Source: Gigantopelta aegis
Taxonomy: Eukaryota > Mollusca > Gastropoda > Neomphalida > Peltospiridae
NCBI RefSeq assembly: GCF_016097555.1
Contig: NC_054706.1
Span: 25,286,539 to 25,350,538, forward strand
DNA length: 64,000 nucleotides
Direction of reading: 5' to 3'
Shown here: positions 44,328 through 55,715 of the stretch, in pieces
How positions within the stretch are numbered: the first letter of the stretch is position 1
How the letters are laid out: the number at the start of each line of letters is the position of its first letter
Position numbers and translations under genes: made by a program
Notes under the pieces: model-generated
The model's input: only the letters and a program-made list of their open reading frames with translations
Database searches by the model: none
What the model was told of the DNA's origin: nothing

Positions 44328-45298
44328 GGGGAAGATGAGTTCATAGGTCTAACTACCGTAGTTCTACGGTTTGAACACGTAGCTTTCAGTGCCGCTCGAA
44401 ACATCGAGTTTTTCACCGAATATATAACGAAGTTCATCCCAGAGTTCGTAAGAAGGAGCGGAACAGTGAAGCTCTTTACCATTTCCGGAACCCCTACAGT
44501 GTATGCTATGGTTACGTAGAAAAAAGCTGGAGCGCAGCAAAGGACGAAGACACCAAAGACAATACTAAACATTACGGCCAACTCCCAGTCTCTTTTGAAC
44601 GTCATCATTCTTTTCTTATTAGCCTGCTTGTCGCCAACCTGGGTTAGCCGGAGCAAAACCTTTTTCTGTTGTTTGGCAATACGAAATATGTGACCGTAGC
44701 AAATGGCGTTTATAATTGAACACATAATGAAATATCCTCCTTGGGCGTATACTTGAAATTCCATGTTGAGTACCTTGAAAAACAGGCAACGGACGCCGGG
44801 TTTCCAGTTATTGATATACAGTGGAACTGTTCCGAAGAATATGGAGAAAATCCAGCCGAACATAATCAGTATCCCTGCCTTTGGGATGGTGGCCAACCGC
44901 TGGTATTCAAAAGGAAACGTAATACACGCCCATCTGTCGAAGGCAACAAGAACCATGTTGGTAAGCGAACCCCCAAGCATGATGAAGAAGAGAGAATGTC
45001 GAAAAAGACGGAGGTACTTATTCTGGTCGAGCATCCACTTCACTTCTGGAATGAAGTGCATCACGTGAAAGCTGACCGTCAGTCCAGTGAGTAGATCGGC
45101 CACGGCCAGCGATACAATATACATGTTGGGTACCGTCCACAAGGTTTTGTTTAGACGCACCGTAGCCAGCGTTAACGTGTTGACGGTACAGATGTAAACC
45201 AGAAGTACAATCGTGACGGCCATCTGGAGTGTATCGCTTAAAATGCTGTCCTTAATTTCTGTCGAATTTCCGCTCGAGTTGGTCTGCTCTACTTCCAT
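44324..45298 (-). CDS. Intronless class A GPCR, subfamily C (receptor C)
   Basis: Intact 324-residue single-exon receptor, the most diverged member, 8 kb from A3. The N-terminus is longer with two glycosylation sequons (NSSGNST). TM2 SLAVADLLTG, FDRWACITFP (DRW), TM4 FGWIFSIFFG, TM6 FVLCCAPAF and TM7 LTNSGMNFVIYSVKN keep the family pattern. Two oddities: the TM3 cysteine conserved in A and B (YLCLF) is arginine here (YLRLF) although the loop-2 partner (GVRCLFF) remains, so the usual disulfide cannot form; and the C-tail is longer (RTTVVRPMNSSSP) with its TAA stop lying inside the TTAA of a MITE. The start ATG precedes a plausible N-terminus and lies in 'ccatgg' on the complementary strand. 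No leader-repeat array upstream. Ligand unknown. Confidence 0.93.
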   Translation of the reverse strand: MEVEQTNSSGNSTEIKDSILSDTLQMAVTIVLLVYICTVNTLTLATVRLNKTLWTVPNMYIVSLAVADLLTGLTVSFHVMHFIPEVKWMLDQNKYLRLFRHSLFFIMLGGSLTNMVLVAFDRWACITFPFEYQRLATIPKAGILIMFGWIFSIFFGTVPLYINNWKPGVRCLFFKVLNMEFQVYAQGGYFIMCSIINAICYGHIFRIAKQQKKVLLRLTQVGDKQANKKRMMTFKRDWELAVMFSIVFGVFVLCCAPAFFYVTIAYTVGVPEMVKSFTVPLLLTNSGMNFVIYSVKNSMFRAALKATCSNRRTTVVRPMNSSSP

Positions 45299-46140
45299 GG
45301 TGTTTGTTTTTTATCGCTTTAGTTATTATTTTTTATGACAATTCTTAGATTAACTTTAACGAAGAGATTAATTTTCGCGTCCCAAAACGCTCTTCAAAGA
45401 CACGAATATTTTTATCAAAATATTAATATGTTGAGGTAATGAAGATCTATAGTCCTACTTGGTTGCAGTACGATTTATAAAACAAAATGTTCAAACAAAC
45501 CACACACACGATGAATGTGACCGTCCAACAGTAGGTGACTAAATGCACTGCTACCTTAATAGGTTGTGCCTTTATAACTACAAAATGTTCCCTGAACTTG
45601 TAAACAGGTATACGTAGCTGGTTTAATAAATTATCATTCAATGACCCCCATTAGTATATACACGATAACTGCTTTCCATTTAAATATCCGGTCAATCGCT
45701 AGTTGCCGCGGTTTATATGTTAATATTTTAAGTAATGTTGTAATTACAAATTTCTCATTTTCATAGTGGTACTGTAATTACACATTTCTAATTTTCAGAG
45801 TAGCTATTCTCTAATGGTATTCACTGAATAAAAATCTATAGGCGCGAAAAAACGTTTCTGTGCAGCAAATAAATGTATAGAGAATGGCTTTTACTTGGAA
45901 TCTGGTCATGAACAATTTAGAAAATTAATATGGAAACATTCCCTTCGATATTCAAGAGGTTTTCTGTCAATTCCACGCTTCATGCGCCCAGGTTGCCCTA
46001 TGCGCATTTTGGGTCACGTGCTCCTGTTTAACGTCATTGTTATTATCATTGAACCAAAAAGCGAGTGTATGGCGTCTCATCACTCAGAAAATATTTTAGT
46101 TTGTATCTGATTGTCCACAACGTGATGTCATGCCTCTCAT
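45299..46140. other. Upstream of receptor C, nothing recognised
   Basis: No gene or repeat family assigned. A short duplication ('gtaattacaaatttctcatt' and 'gtaattacacatttctaatt') lies at about 45737 and 45774. Confidence 0.6.
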
Positions 46141-46149
46141 AAAATGAAC

Positions 46150-46753
46150 GTCTTCGAGCAATTGGTATGCTTAAAGTTGGAATGGCAGGAAACATTGTTG
46201 CTAGACGATGTGGTGTAAATTAGTGTTCGTCAGAACACAATAGAGTGTCTGCGGAGATGTTACCAACCGTTTGCAGTACCAAAAATATTTTACATTTAGG
46301 GAGCCTAAATGTGACGTCACGGACTTGAACACCTACGGAATCATTTGAAAACGACAAGTGACATCTTAAAACATGCCTCAGGTATGGCCAATTAGTGGAA
46401 GAACTGCACGCAACCGGTTACGTGATCACAAATTACGACCACGACTGTTCAGCAATACGTTGTCCTGTTACAACGTCACCGACACCGCACCGAGTGTCTG
46501 TGGAGATGTTACCAACCGTTTGCAGTACCAAAAATATTTTACATTTAAGGAGCCTAAATGTGACGTCACATTTGCAAAACGCCTATATCGGACTAGAACA
46601 CCTACGGAATCATTTGAAAATGACAAGTGACATCTTATAACATGCCTCAGGTATGGCCAATTAGTGGAAGAACTGCACGCAACCGGTTACGTGATCACAA
46701 ATTACGACCACGACTGTTGAGCAATACGTTGTTCTGTTACAACGTCACCGACA
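46150..46753 (+). mobile_element. Tc1-like transposase fragments in a direct duplication
   Basis: Translated pieces resemble Tc1-type N-terminal domains: GMAGNIVARRCGVN (near 46180) and ISGRTARNRLRDHKLRPRL (46391-46447, and again near 46650). A unit of about 250-280 bp from 'gagatgttaccaaccgtttg' to 'caatacgttgt' is repeated in direct orientation (46253 and 46503). No catalytic domain in view. Confidence 0.5.
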
Positions 46754-48145
46754 CCGCACCAAGCATGGTATAGACCAAACTGTAGGTTCAGACTGGACCA
46801 CCGCACCGAGCATGGTACAGACCAAACTGTAGGTTCAGACTGGACCACCGCACCAAGCATGGTATAGACCAAACTGTAGGTTCAGACTGGACCACCGCAC
46901 CGAGCGTGGTACAGACCAAACTGTAGGTTCAGACTGGACCACCGCACCGAGCGTGGTAGAGATCAAACTGTAGGTTCAGACTGGACCACCGCACCGAGCA
47001 TGGTATAGACCAAACTGTAGGTTCAGACTGGACCACCGCACCAAGCATGGTACAGACCAAACTGTAGGTTCAGACTGGACCACCGCACCAAGCATGGTAC
47101 AGACCAAACTGTAGGTTCAGACTGGACCACCGCACCGAGCATGGTACAGACCAAACTGTAGGTTCAGACTGGACCACCGCACCAAGCATGGTATAGACCA
47201 AACTGTAGGTTCAGACTGGACCACCGCACCGAGCATGGTATAGACCAAACTGTAGGTTCAGACTGGACCACCGCACCGAGCATGGTACAGACCAGGTTCA
47301 GACTGGACCACCGCACCACATGGTACAGACCAAACTGTAGGTTCAGACTGGACCACCGCACCGAGCATGGTACAGACCAAACTGTAGGTTCAGACTGGAC
47401 CACCGCACCGAGCATGGTACAGACCAAACTGTAGGTTCAGACTGGACCACCGCACCGAGCATGGTACAGACCAAACTGTAGGTTCAGACTGGACCACCGC
47501 ACCGAGCATGGTACAGACCAAACTGTAGGTTCAGACTGGACCACCGCACCACCGAGCATGGTACAGACCAAACTGTAGGTTCAGACTGGACCACCGCACC
47601 GAGCATGGTACAGACCAAACTGTAGGTTCAGACTGGACCACCGCACCAAGCATGGTACAGACCAAACTGTAGGTTCAGACTGGACCACCGCACCAAGCAT
47701 GGTACAGACCAAACTGTAGGTTCAGACTGGACCACCGCACCGAGCATGGTGTAGGTTCAGACTGGACCACCGCACCGAGCATGGTATAGACCAAACTGTA
47801 GGTTCAGACTGGACCACCGCACCGAGCATGGTATAGACCAAACTGTAGGTTCAGACTGGACCACCGCACCGAGCATGGTACAGACCAAACTGTAGGTTCA
47901 GACTGGACCACCGCACCGAGCATGGTACAGACCAAACTGTAGGTTCAGACTGGACCACCGCACCGAGCATGGTACAGACCAAACTGTAGGTTCAGACTGG
48001 ACCACCGCACCGAGCATGGCACAGACCAAACTGTAGGTTCAGACTGGACCACCGCACCGAGCATGGCACAGACCAAACTGTAGGTTCAGACTGGACCACC
48101 GCACTGAGCATGGCACAGACCAAACTGTAGGTTCAGACTGGACCA
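46754..48145. repeat. 47-bp satellite array, about 30 copies
   Basis: Unit of 47 bp starting 'ccgcaccgagcatggtacag' and ending 'aggttcagactggacca'. Variants are few: gag/aag, tac/tat/cac before 'agacc', with shortened units near 47295 and 47740 and a 3-bp expansion near 47545. The CAC variant is confined to the last three or so units, showing local spread of variants. The 87-codon open frame within it is a repeat artefact (47 is not a multiple of three). Confidence 0.97.
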
Positions 48146-48419
48146 CCGTACTTTAAACAGATTTTTAAAAAAATGCATGGCGAACTAAAGGTTTTTGGCT
48201 TATATAAAAAATATAAGTATCACTGAGATTTTAATGATGCTCAGGAACTTTTTTCATGAGTATACATATTTTGTTACGTATTGTTTCAAGTAGTTGCCTT
48301 GTAAAGTACTTTTTATTATTCTTCATAAAGTGTTGGTTTTGTTAAAATATTTAAATATAGCTAAGTATAATCTGCTATATTCGAAGCTATTATATGCATT
48401 ACATAAGACTTAACAAAAT

Positions 48420-48452
<33 letters not shown>

Positions 48453-48622
48453 GTTCACTTCTACTTTTAAACATGTTGAATACCTACCTTTCAGGTGTAT
48501 AAATAATATATGAAGAGTTGTGCGATTTCTAGTTGACTTCAACTTTCCATTTGTTCTAGGCAGGAAGTGTCTGAAGCATTCTGGGTATCAAACAAAACGG
48601 ATGAATAATCGATATGTGTCGT
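48146..48622. other. Intergenic with poly-G tract
   Basis: No gene. Poly-G of about 30 bases at 48422-48451. Confidence 0.7.
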
Positions 48623-49753
48623 TGTCACGGGGATCCTATAATACCCGTAACTGAATAAAACACGATTATCCAAATATCTCTCCTAACTGTATAACTATTA
48701 GATCCCTCTGTATCGGGCAGTTCGATACCCGAGTGGCTCGGCTCTAGCTATATCAGAGATAAGATCTTATATAAAGTATATGTAATATAGCACGTTTAGT
48801 TCACTAGAAAACACAACAAAACACAATACACTTTGGAATCTGTATTAACCTTAAGCTGACAAATATATTTTCCGCAGTTAATGGTTTACAACAACCATAA
48901 TAATAACAACCCAGAACTAATCACTTAATTAGTTAATCACTAGGTGTCTAGTTTACACAATATTCTAATCATTTCACCGTGATACAACACCCACACGTGT
49001 GATAATTGAGAAACGCTTCCAGGGGAACTTAATTAATAAAGGAATTACAACTCTATTCCTAACTGGTTAATTTTTAATTAACCCTTAACTACTCATTCAG
49101 TAACCTTGTAATACAGAATTAATACTGGTACCTATCACAATAAAGACAATAACATACAGTTTACCTTGGTCCTCTAGGATGACCGGCTAAGCTTTATATT
49201 ACCAAATACTCGTATAAATAGTATTAGAACAGGAAGTCTACAATTTACTTCGTCAGATGACCGAAGACACTGTCTAAAGAATATTGGTATAATACAGTAT
49301 TAAAATATTTAAAGTCACATCAATCACATCAAGGTTATACAACAGAGCAGAAATATATATTTACCAAGTCCAAACGGACGCGTTCCCCGGAAGCCTTCCG
49401 ATATGTTTCTCCTCGATATATCTAAAATCCTAGCTATTTATTATAAAATCCACACACTGGTCCGGAGACAGTACGCGCGACCGAATCTTATCATGTGAAT
49501 TTCCACCACTCCCAGAGTCGATATATTTTCTTAGATGACCAGACATACTGTCGCCAGTTCGCCAAAAATCACGGTCGTAAAACCGCACTATCGGAGGTAT
49601 TACGTTTACTACTGGCCACATGGCCTGCGCACCTGGACTAAGTGCATATTGGGATGCACGGTCGCGCGAAGGTATTACGTAACCAAGTGCACACGGCCCT
49701 CTAAAACAATTAACATCACCACAGGCGAAAAGATAAGAGCATGTTCCGTCACA
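48623..49753. mobile_element. Solo LTR, 1131 bp, with 5-bp target duplication
   Basis: Starts 'tgtcacggggatcctataat' and ends 'gcatgttccgtcaca', TG...CA as in LTRs, flanked by GTCGT on both sides (48618-48622 and 49754-49758). The paralogous stretch at 50128-50290 lacks the insert. No internal retroelement genes. Family not determined; a 5-bp duplication fits Ty3/Gypsy, Bel/Pao or retrovirus-like elements. The open frames inside are not claimed as genes. Confidence 0.82.
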
Positions 49754-50290
49754 GTCGTCTTAAAATTAACTAAAAATAAACATCAGAATATTTTGAAACT
49801 GAGGTGTTTATTGTACCGTGCAAACAGGCACCCACAATTATAACACAATACTGACAATAGGCCGAAGTATATGATTTAGTTTTGGACGTATTTCATTACT
49901 AAGCATGACAAAACTGTTTAATAGGCATCTTTCTAATTTGTTTCAATATATAATGATATCGAGAGTCATAACAATCACGCAGTCAAAATAATATTTGACA
50001 ACAGACGACTTGTCACCCACTGACACGTGTTCGAGACGCCGTCTTGTCGCGATTTCACGAACACCTGGCACTGTCAATTTCAGATCTACCCAACTTCAAA
50101 TGTTAGTGTAAATGCATTCAATTTTTGCGGATGAATAATCGATATGTGTTATCTTCAAATCAACTCAAAATAAATATCAGAATATTTTGAAATACCGTGA
50201 AAACAGGCACCCATAATTAATTATATATAAAAGTAGATCATTGTATATGATTTAGTTTTGGAAGAATTTCACTACTAATCATGACAAATC
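49754..50290. repeat. Direct duplication around the solo LTR
   Basis: 'atcagaatattttgaaa', 'aaacaggcaccca' and 'tatatgatttagttttgga' occur at 49783-49895 and at 50172-50260. Together with 48598-48622 this is the left copy, split by the LTR. Confidence 0.75.
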
Positions 50291-51245
50291 CCCCCAACTC
50301 ACCCCCCACCCCCCCCCCACCTCACCCCCCCCCCCCCCCCTCCCACCTCCACTCCCACCCCCACCCCCACCCCCTCACACACACCTGCCCTTTTAAATGT
50401 TTTGTTTTGGCTCCATCTAATATATCAGTATAGATGTACTTTTCAGTTAGTTACAACATCTCACAAATGTCGTACAAACATGAAGTTTTAAAGTTGCACA
50501 TACGTGTATGTATATGTGTAACAATTGTAGATATACTGTCGTATACTAGTATATTGTTATAACGTGGAAATTCTTCAGTGATTACATTTGTTTACGGTGT
50601 ATTTTTAGATAATTACCAATACACTGAAATAGTTACAAAACTGATTTTTTAATATAATGTAATTGCCTAAATAACATATTACAAGTTGGATCATAGAAAA
50701 TTGTTCTGCATTGCGAAAGATACAGAGGTACACATGGAAGGTTTTCAGTGATAAATAGTAAATATTATAAAGATGAACTAGATGCACGTCTCTTCGTTTC
50801 ACTTAAGAAGGAAAGCATTTCCTGCAGGACAATATTAAGCTGCTTCAAGACTGACATCACTACACCGTGTATGACACTTTGGAGATCAGAGGCTGTGCCA
50901 GGGACAGACGTGTCTGCACTTTTAAGAAGCTTGGAGAAGTAAATGGGATACGTTTAAAGAATTATAGTGATGTGGCAAGTTCAATAATCAAAGCTTTGGT
51001 CATTTGTTAATCTCTGCATAGAATGTGTTACTCACGTTACAAAGTTTGACCCTCTTACACTTTATTGGTATTTGATGATTTGTTTTATTTTATTTTATTA
51101 ACCAATTAGGCATGGCAACAAGAAAGAGAATTTGATTATTTTTTTCCAAGTTTACAGCAATAAAACATGAAATGAAAAATATTGCGTTTTCATTACTCAC
51201 GTTACAGCGTGTGACACCATATAAAGTCTGATGTAAACGTGTAAT
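50291..51245. other. C-rich tract, then intergenic, nothing recognised
   Basis: 50290-50385 is almost entirely C with scattered A/T. No gene found from there to 51245. Confidence 0.6.
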
Positions 51246-51249
51246 GTTT

Positions 51250-51366
51250 TTAAAGGGACACGAGTTTGCTGCATTGTAAGATGTTTCCGACAAAACAAAT
51301 TAAAAAAATTCTACGATTAAACTTACATATAGATAGATAGATAGATAGACAGGCAGGCATGCAGGC

Positions 51367-51413
<47 letters not shown>

Positions 51414-51475
51414 TAGATAGACAGATAGATAGACAGACAGATAGATAGATAGATAGATAGATGGACAGATAGATA
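51250..51475. repeat. Truncated MITE-1 ending in a (GATA)/(GACA) microsatellite
   Basis: 'ttaaagggacacgagtttgc' then 'cattgtaagatgtttccgac' and 'ctacgattaaacttacatat' follow MITE-1; at 51330 it runs into tetranucleotide repeats through 51475. Confidence 0.8.
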
Positions 51476-51515
51476 TATATTAAAATATTTACGCTCCTCT
51501 TGTTGTTCGGTATAG

Positions 51516-51906
51516 TTAAAGGGACATTCCTGAGTTTGCTGCATTGTAAGATGTTTCCGACTAATAAAATAATTCTACGATTAAACTTACATATTAAATA
51601 TATTTTCTTGTTTAGAATATCAGTGGCTGTATATTCAATGTGTTTCTGGTCGTCTTAATATTTGTAAGAAGCCCAAACTGGATTTTGTCTTCAAATAATT
51701 TCGTACGTACGAAAACATTATATTTTAGGAAATAAAATGAAATTTAACCTAGTACAAATATTAGAACGATCAGAAATACGTTTAATATACAGCCTCTAAT
51801 ATTTTATGCCGAAAAATATATTTGATATGTAATTACAATCGTTAAAAAGTCTCTGTTAGTGGATAACATCTTAAAAATTGCAGCAAACTCAGTAATGTCC
51901 CTTTCA
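51516..51906. mobile_element. MITE-1, complete copy
   Basis: Left 'ttaaagggacattcctgag', palindromic centre 'tttcgtacgtacgaaa' (about 51699), right 'cagcaaactcagtaatgtcc' with the final TTAA decayed to TTCA. 391 bp, nearly identical to 42411-42801. Confidence 0.88.
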
Positions 51907-52347
51907 CCTGTATTTGCCAGTTTAAATGTTCACGTTATGGGAGTAATATCTATTTAACCTAATCATAATATGACATATTAGCTATCACTTGTTTTGATGG
52001 AGAGATATTGGGTAGCTTTCTTGAATCAGAATGATGATCGAAATATAGCATTAACAGAAATATTCTCTTAATAAACCATGACGCTTACATAAAGCAAAAT
52101 ATTGAGTTCATTCTCAATATAGCGTAATCCATGATCCAGGCAATATGAACAGAGTCTTTCAGTATAGGCTATGTTGTTATATCTTCCTTGGTCAACAGCA
52201 TGTCTAAAGTGACTACATCTACATTTTGTATATATTACTCTAAGATACACGGAGATTTAAGAAGTGAGATAACGTTCTACATTTAACAATGACTTATAAT
52301 GCTTACAATAAAAAACATCAGATAGATCAGTAACTGAAAATTTCTGT

Positions 52348-52625
52348 TCCATTTTTTTTTTTTTTTTTTTTTTTGGGGGGGGGGGGGTACCCATCACTGG
52401 TTTAAACCTATTTACTGCATAACAACTGTATAACAAATAAAAGTGTTTTTTTATTTATTTATTTATTGGCAATGAGTAACAGTATGTGCACCCAAAAATA
52501 AAAATCAATGTCACATAGTAATACCAATCAAAGCCAAAAGCTGTTTTTACTCCGTAATTAGTTCACGTTGCACCTCGAACGAACTTTGAAAGGGAACGTT
52601 CTTCCTTGGTACAATGCAACCTGAA
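52348..52625. repeat. Repeat R, in the 3' untranslated region of the claudin-like gene
   Basis: Shares 'tactgcataacaactgtata', 'aatcaatgtcacata' and 'tttttactccgtaa' with 4380-4625. On the minus strand it follows the stop codon at 52666 and supplies AATAAA signals (52445-52468 region), so it may provide the gene's polyadenylation site. Confidence 0.65.
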
Positions 52626-52665
52626 GGAAAATGTATCGACAAGCATATTCTAGTAGAGTATAGCG

Positions 52666-52964
52666 TCAGCAGTTTGTCTGGTGCCACACGGACGTAAAGA
52701 ATAGCTCACGTCTTTGGTTTGTAACGTAACAGTAATACGACTCTGGATGATCGAAATACTCTGGTTCTCCCATCTCTTTCTTCGAACGGGTATGGTCACG
52801 ACTCAAAACCGGAGCCGAAGCGACAGCAATGGACGAAATGACGGACAGACATGAGCCACTAAGGGTCAGGGCAAACGACCATGACAGGTGACTCGTGGTC
52901 GTGACCTTCTGATACGTGAGCCCCCACGTGGCGAAGACGATCTCTCCAATAAGGCCGATAACTC
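52666..52964 (-). CDS. Claudin/PMP22-like protein, coding exon 3 (last)
   Basis: Starts after the acceptor 'atatattcag' (minus strand) and codes for about 99 residues to a TGA. It completes TM3 (GVIGLIGEIVFATWGL), forms extracellular loop 2 (TYQKVTTTSHLS), TM4 (WSFALTLSGSCLSVISSIAV) and a cytoplasmic tail of about 45 residues rich in charged and aromatic residues, ending in VWHQTNC. The tail does not end in the YV-type PDZ motif of vertebrate claudins. Phase 1 entry matches exon 2. Confidence 0.8.
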
Positions 52965-53039
52965 CTGAATATATATAAAACAGGATAGAATGATCGGTAA
53001 TCCACTGTAAGTAAACAAGTTAAAAAATAGTATGCATCT

Positions 53040-53530
53040 ATGTAAGTATGTGTGTTTGTGTGTGTGAGCGCGTGTATATTTGTGCGTGCCTACGTGCGTA
53101 TGTGTGCATATATAACACGTTAACTGTGTATATGTGTATAGATAACACGTTAACTGTATGTGTGTACATATGACACGTTAACTGTGCGTATGTGTGTATA
53201 TAACACGTTAACTGTGTGTATGCATAATAATGTATGTATGTACACGTTAACTCGCACACATACATACATATACGTATACATTCATTGTCATTCATACTTA
53301 CATAGGTGTGAATCATATGTATCATATTATGTATATATGAATGTATACAGACACACAGACACACGCACATACACACGCGCGCATCTCTGTGTGTGAGATT
53401 GCGCGCGCGTTAACGTGTATATACATACGTACGCACGCACGCACGCACGCACGCACGCAAGCACACACACACACATACACACATACATAAATTCCAACAT
53501 ACATACATACATATTCATAGATATTCATAC
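53040..53530. repeat. Alternating purine-pyrimidine repeats with 'acacgttaact' units
   Basis: In intron 2 of the claudin-like gene. 'acacgttaactgt' recurs five times between 53115 and 53260, spaced 35-50 bp, within GT/AT-rich sequence; then (ACGC)n and (ACAT)n runs to 53530. The many open frames here are low-complexity artefacts. Confidence 0.8.
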
Positions 53531-53559
53531 ATCAATACATACTAGCCAGTGCCAGGTCT

Positions 53560-54115
53560 GTCCACTGTTTCATGCACGTAAGCTGGATCGACCGCGTAAC
53601 TTGTAGACCCCATGCATATAGTTGAGTTAAAGAGCATCATTCGTATGGATGCCTCAATAGCTCAAAAGGTATCGTGGCAAGTCTGCAAAGTTGCGGGCGA
53701 TTCGGTGCCATAGGTTCGAGTCCCAGCAACGGCATGGGACAATTTGTGAGGCCAGAAATGATTTAATTATCCCCTGCGCCAGTAAGTTAATATCTATGTA
53801 TGTAACAGTCAACCTCAACATACATACAGCTATTCATACACCAATACATACATACAGCCATGCACGTAAGCGGGATCGACCGCGTAGATTGTAGGCCCCA
53901 TGCATGTGGTTGGGTTAAACAGCATCCTTTTTATGGATGTCTGGATAGCTCAGAACGCATCGTGATTAGTCTGCAATTTGCGGGCGATTCGGTGCCACAG
54001 ATTCGAGTCCCAGCAACGGCATGGAACAACTTGTAAGGCCAGAAAGGATTTAATTATCTCCTGCACCAGTGCGTTAATGTATATGTATGTAATAGTCAAA
54101 TACGGCATACATACA
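53560..54115. repeat. Two direct copies of a 288-bp tRNA-headed repeat
   Basis: Unit carries 'cacgtaag.gggatcgaccg'-type leader, then a tRNA-like stretch with B box 'ggttcgagtcccagcaacgg' (53711) and 'gattcgagtcccagcaacgg' (53999), then 'gccagaaaggatttaattat'. The A-box side is 'gctcaaaaggtatcgtggca'. Likely a fourth SINE type; not a functional tRNA gene because the acceptor arms do not pair. Confidence 0.65.
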
Positions 54116-54324
54116 ATATATAGATATTCATACATCAATACATACATACATTATGATACACATAATTATACACAAAGTGTAAATCAGATATACATACATT
54201 TTGTACATAATATCGAAAATGTTAACACAGACTGAACTTACCTGTATTTAATGCCACACAGATATACTCTTTTACTGTACAGTTTAATAAACTTCTTTTT
54301 CTTTTTTTTTTAAACACGCCTCAC

Positions 54325-54453
54325 CTGCGAGTACACCAGAGGTTATGATCAGCCTGTGATATGTGGTGTGACGTGTCAGACTAACCACCATACTGACAAT
54401 GCAAACCAGGTGAGCGACACAAGCCGTCACTTCGACACCTCGGACAACCACAT
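54325..54453 (-). CDS. Claudin/PMP22-like protein, coding exon 2
   Basis: A 129-nt exon (43 codons, phase 1 at both ends) between acceptor 'ttttctgctcag' and donor 'gtgagg' on the minus strand. It encodes TM2 (VEVTACVAHLVCIVSMVVSL), a short basic inner loop (TRHTTYHR) and the beginning of TM3 (LIITSGVLA). The phase, the position of the TM2-TM3 hairpin and the hydrophobic profile fit the tetraspan plan between exons 1 and 3. Confidence 0.8.
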
Positions 54454-54589
54454 CTGAGCAGAAAAAAATATATATTAATAACAAATGAGCATGTTTGAAA
54501 CTACGACCAATTGGTAAAACAGAGTTAGAGAGGAAACCTGCTGCTGACATATAGGTTTATTCTACCGAAAAAGTAACAAGGGGTTATTT

Positions 54590-55260
54590 TGTTTAAGCAC
54601 TTTGACGTAGACAGGACAGTATACACCACGGCTTTTGACGTATCAATCGTAGAACTCTGGTATATTAAAGGTCGTGGTATGTGTTATCCTGTCTGTGGAA
54701 TGGTGCATATAAAAGATTTCTTGTTACTAATGGAAAAATGTAGCGGGTTTCCGCTCTCTAAGACTTTCTTCTTGTTCTTCTTTTCGTTAGCTTGTTGACT
54801 ACATGTCGAAGATAGCAGTGACTATGAACTGTACGGTTCTATGTAGATCACTTCTTGTGCCATACAGCTTCTTCTGGAGAGTTGTTGTAGTTGTCTAGGT
54901 AGTCTCCCTCAGCTGCTGAAGGTTTATGCAGTTATGGATGACAACTCTCTCTAAGACTATATGTCAAAATTACAAAATGTTTGACATCCAATAGTCGATC
55001 ATTAATAAACCACCGACGATTAATAAATCAATGTGCTCTAGTGGTGTCGTTAATCACATGGAGCACTGGTTGGGATGGGAGAAGCGGGATCCAGGTCAGT
55101 TGGTAGAGCGTTTACCTGACGTGGATCAATTATCTCATTGTTGTTGTTTTGTCCCAACCAGTGCCCCTTGATTGGTATATCAAAGGCAGTGGTATGTGCT
55201 ATCCCCTCTGTTGAAAAGTGCCTATAATAAGACTACTTACTATTAACTGAAAAATGTGTA
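54590..55260. repeat. SINE-B-type fragments in claudin-like intron 1
   Basis: 54660-54765 ('ggtcgtggtatgtgttatcc', 'ggtgcatataaaagatttct'), 54960-55060 ('acaaaatgtttgacatccaa', 'gtgctctagtggtgtcgtta') and 55085-55230 ('aggtcagttggtagagcgtt', 'aaaggcagtggtatgtgcta') are separate, diverged pieces. Confidence 0.6.
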
Positions 55261-55444
55261 TAACAAACTACAAATGTATGTACTAAATAAAACATTTATT
55301 AATTTATAGGCAATACGTAATAATCGCTGTTTACCAATCTCACTATACTCGTAACTTTGTGATCTCGCAGTGCAATGCTAAAAGACTTGCAAAGAGAATG
55401 CTTTGTTGTCTATCAGAGCCTAAGAGACCTTTGTGATTGATTGA

Positions 55445-55715
55445 TTTCAACTTATTTTCGTGCTTATATCCAATTAAGGTTCAAGCACGCTGTCCTGGGC
55501 ACACACCTCAGCTATCTGGGCTGCCTGTCCAGGACAGTGGGTTAGTTGTTAGTTTGTTAGTGGTTAGTGAGAGAGAAGAGGGTGTAGTGGCCTTACACTT
55601 ACCCATTGAGCCCTTAAGAACTCGCTCTGGGTTGGAGCCGGTACTGGGCTGCGAACCCTGTACCTACCAGCCTGTAGTCCGATGGCTTAACCACTGCGCC
55701 ACCGAGGCCGGTCGA
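55445..55715 (-). repeat. SINE-A copy, full length
   Basis: Best-preserved copy. Plus-strand reading: 'tttcgtgcttatatccaatt' through 'caggacagtgggttagttgt', 'ctcgctctgggttggagccg', 'tgcgaaccctgtacctacca' (B box) and 'gatggcttaaccactgcgcc' (A box), ending 'accgaggccggtc'. It splits a third copy of repeat R (55260-55440 and 55725-55830). Confidence 0.92.

Noticed and set aside
47164-47427. 87-codon frame in the satellite
   Set aside because: Arises from the 47-bp repeat; the period is not a multiple of three and stops occur when the array is read further.
46754-48145. CRISPR-like array
   Set aside because: Head-to-tail satellite without unique spacers, in a eukaryotic genome.
49430-49843. Short frames inside the 1.1-kb insert
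   Set aside because: They lie within the solo LTR, have no recognised motif and overlap on opposite strands.
53647-53740. Possible tRNA genes in the 288-bp repeat
   Set aside because: B-box sequence is good, but acceptor and anticodon arms do not fold convincingly; better explained as a tRNA-derived SINE head.
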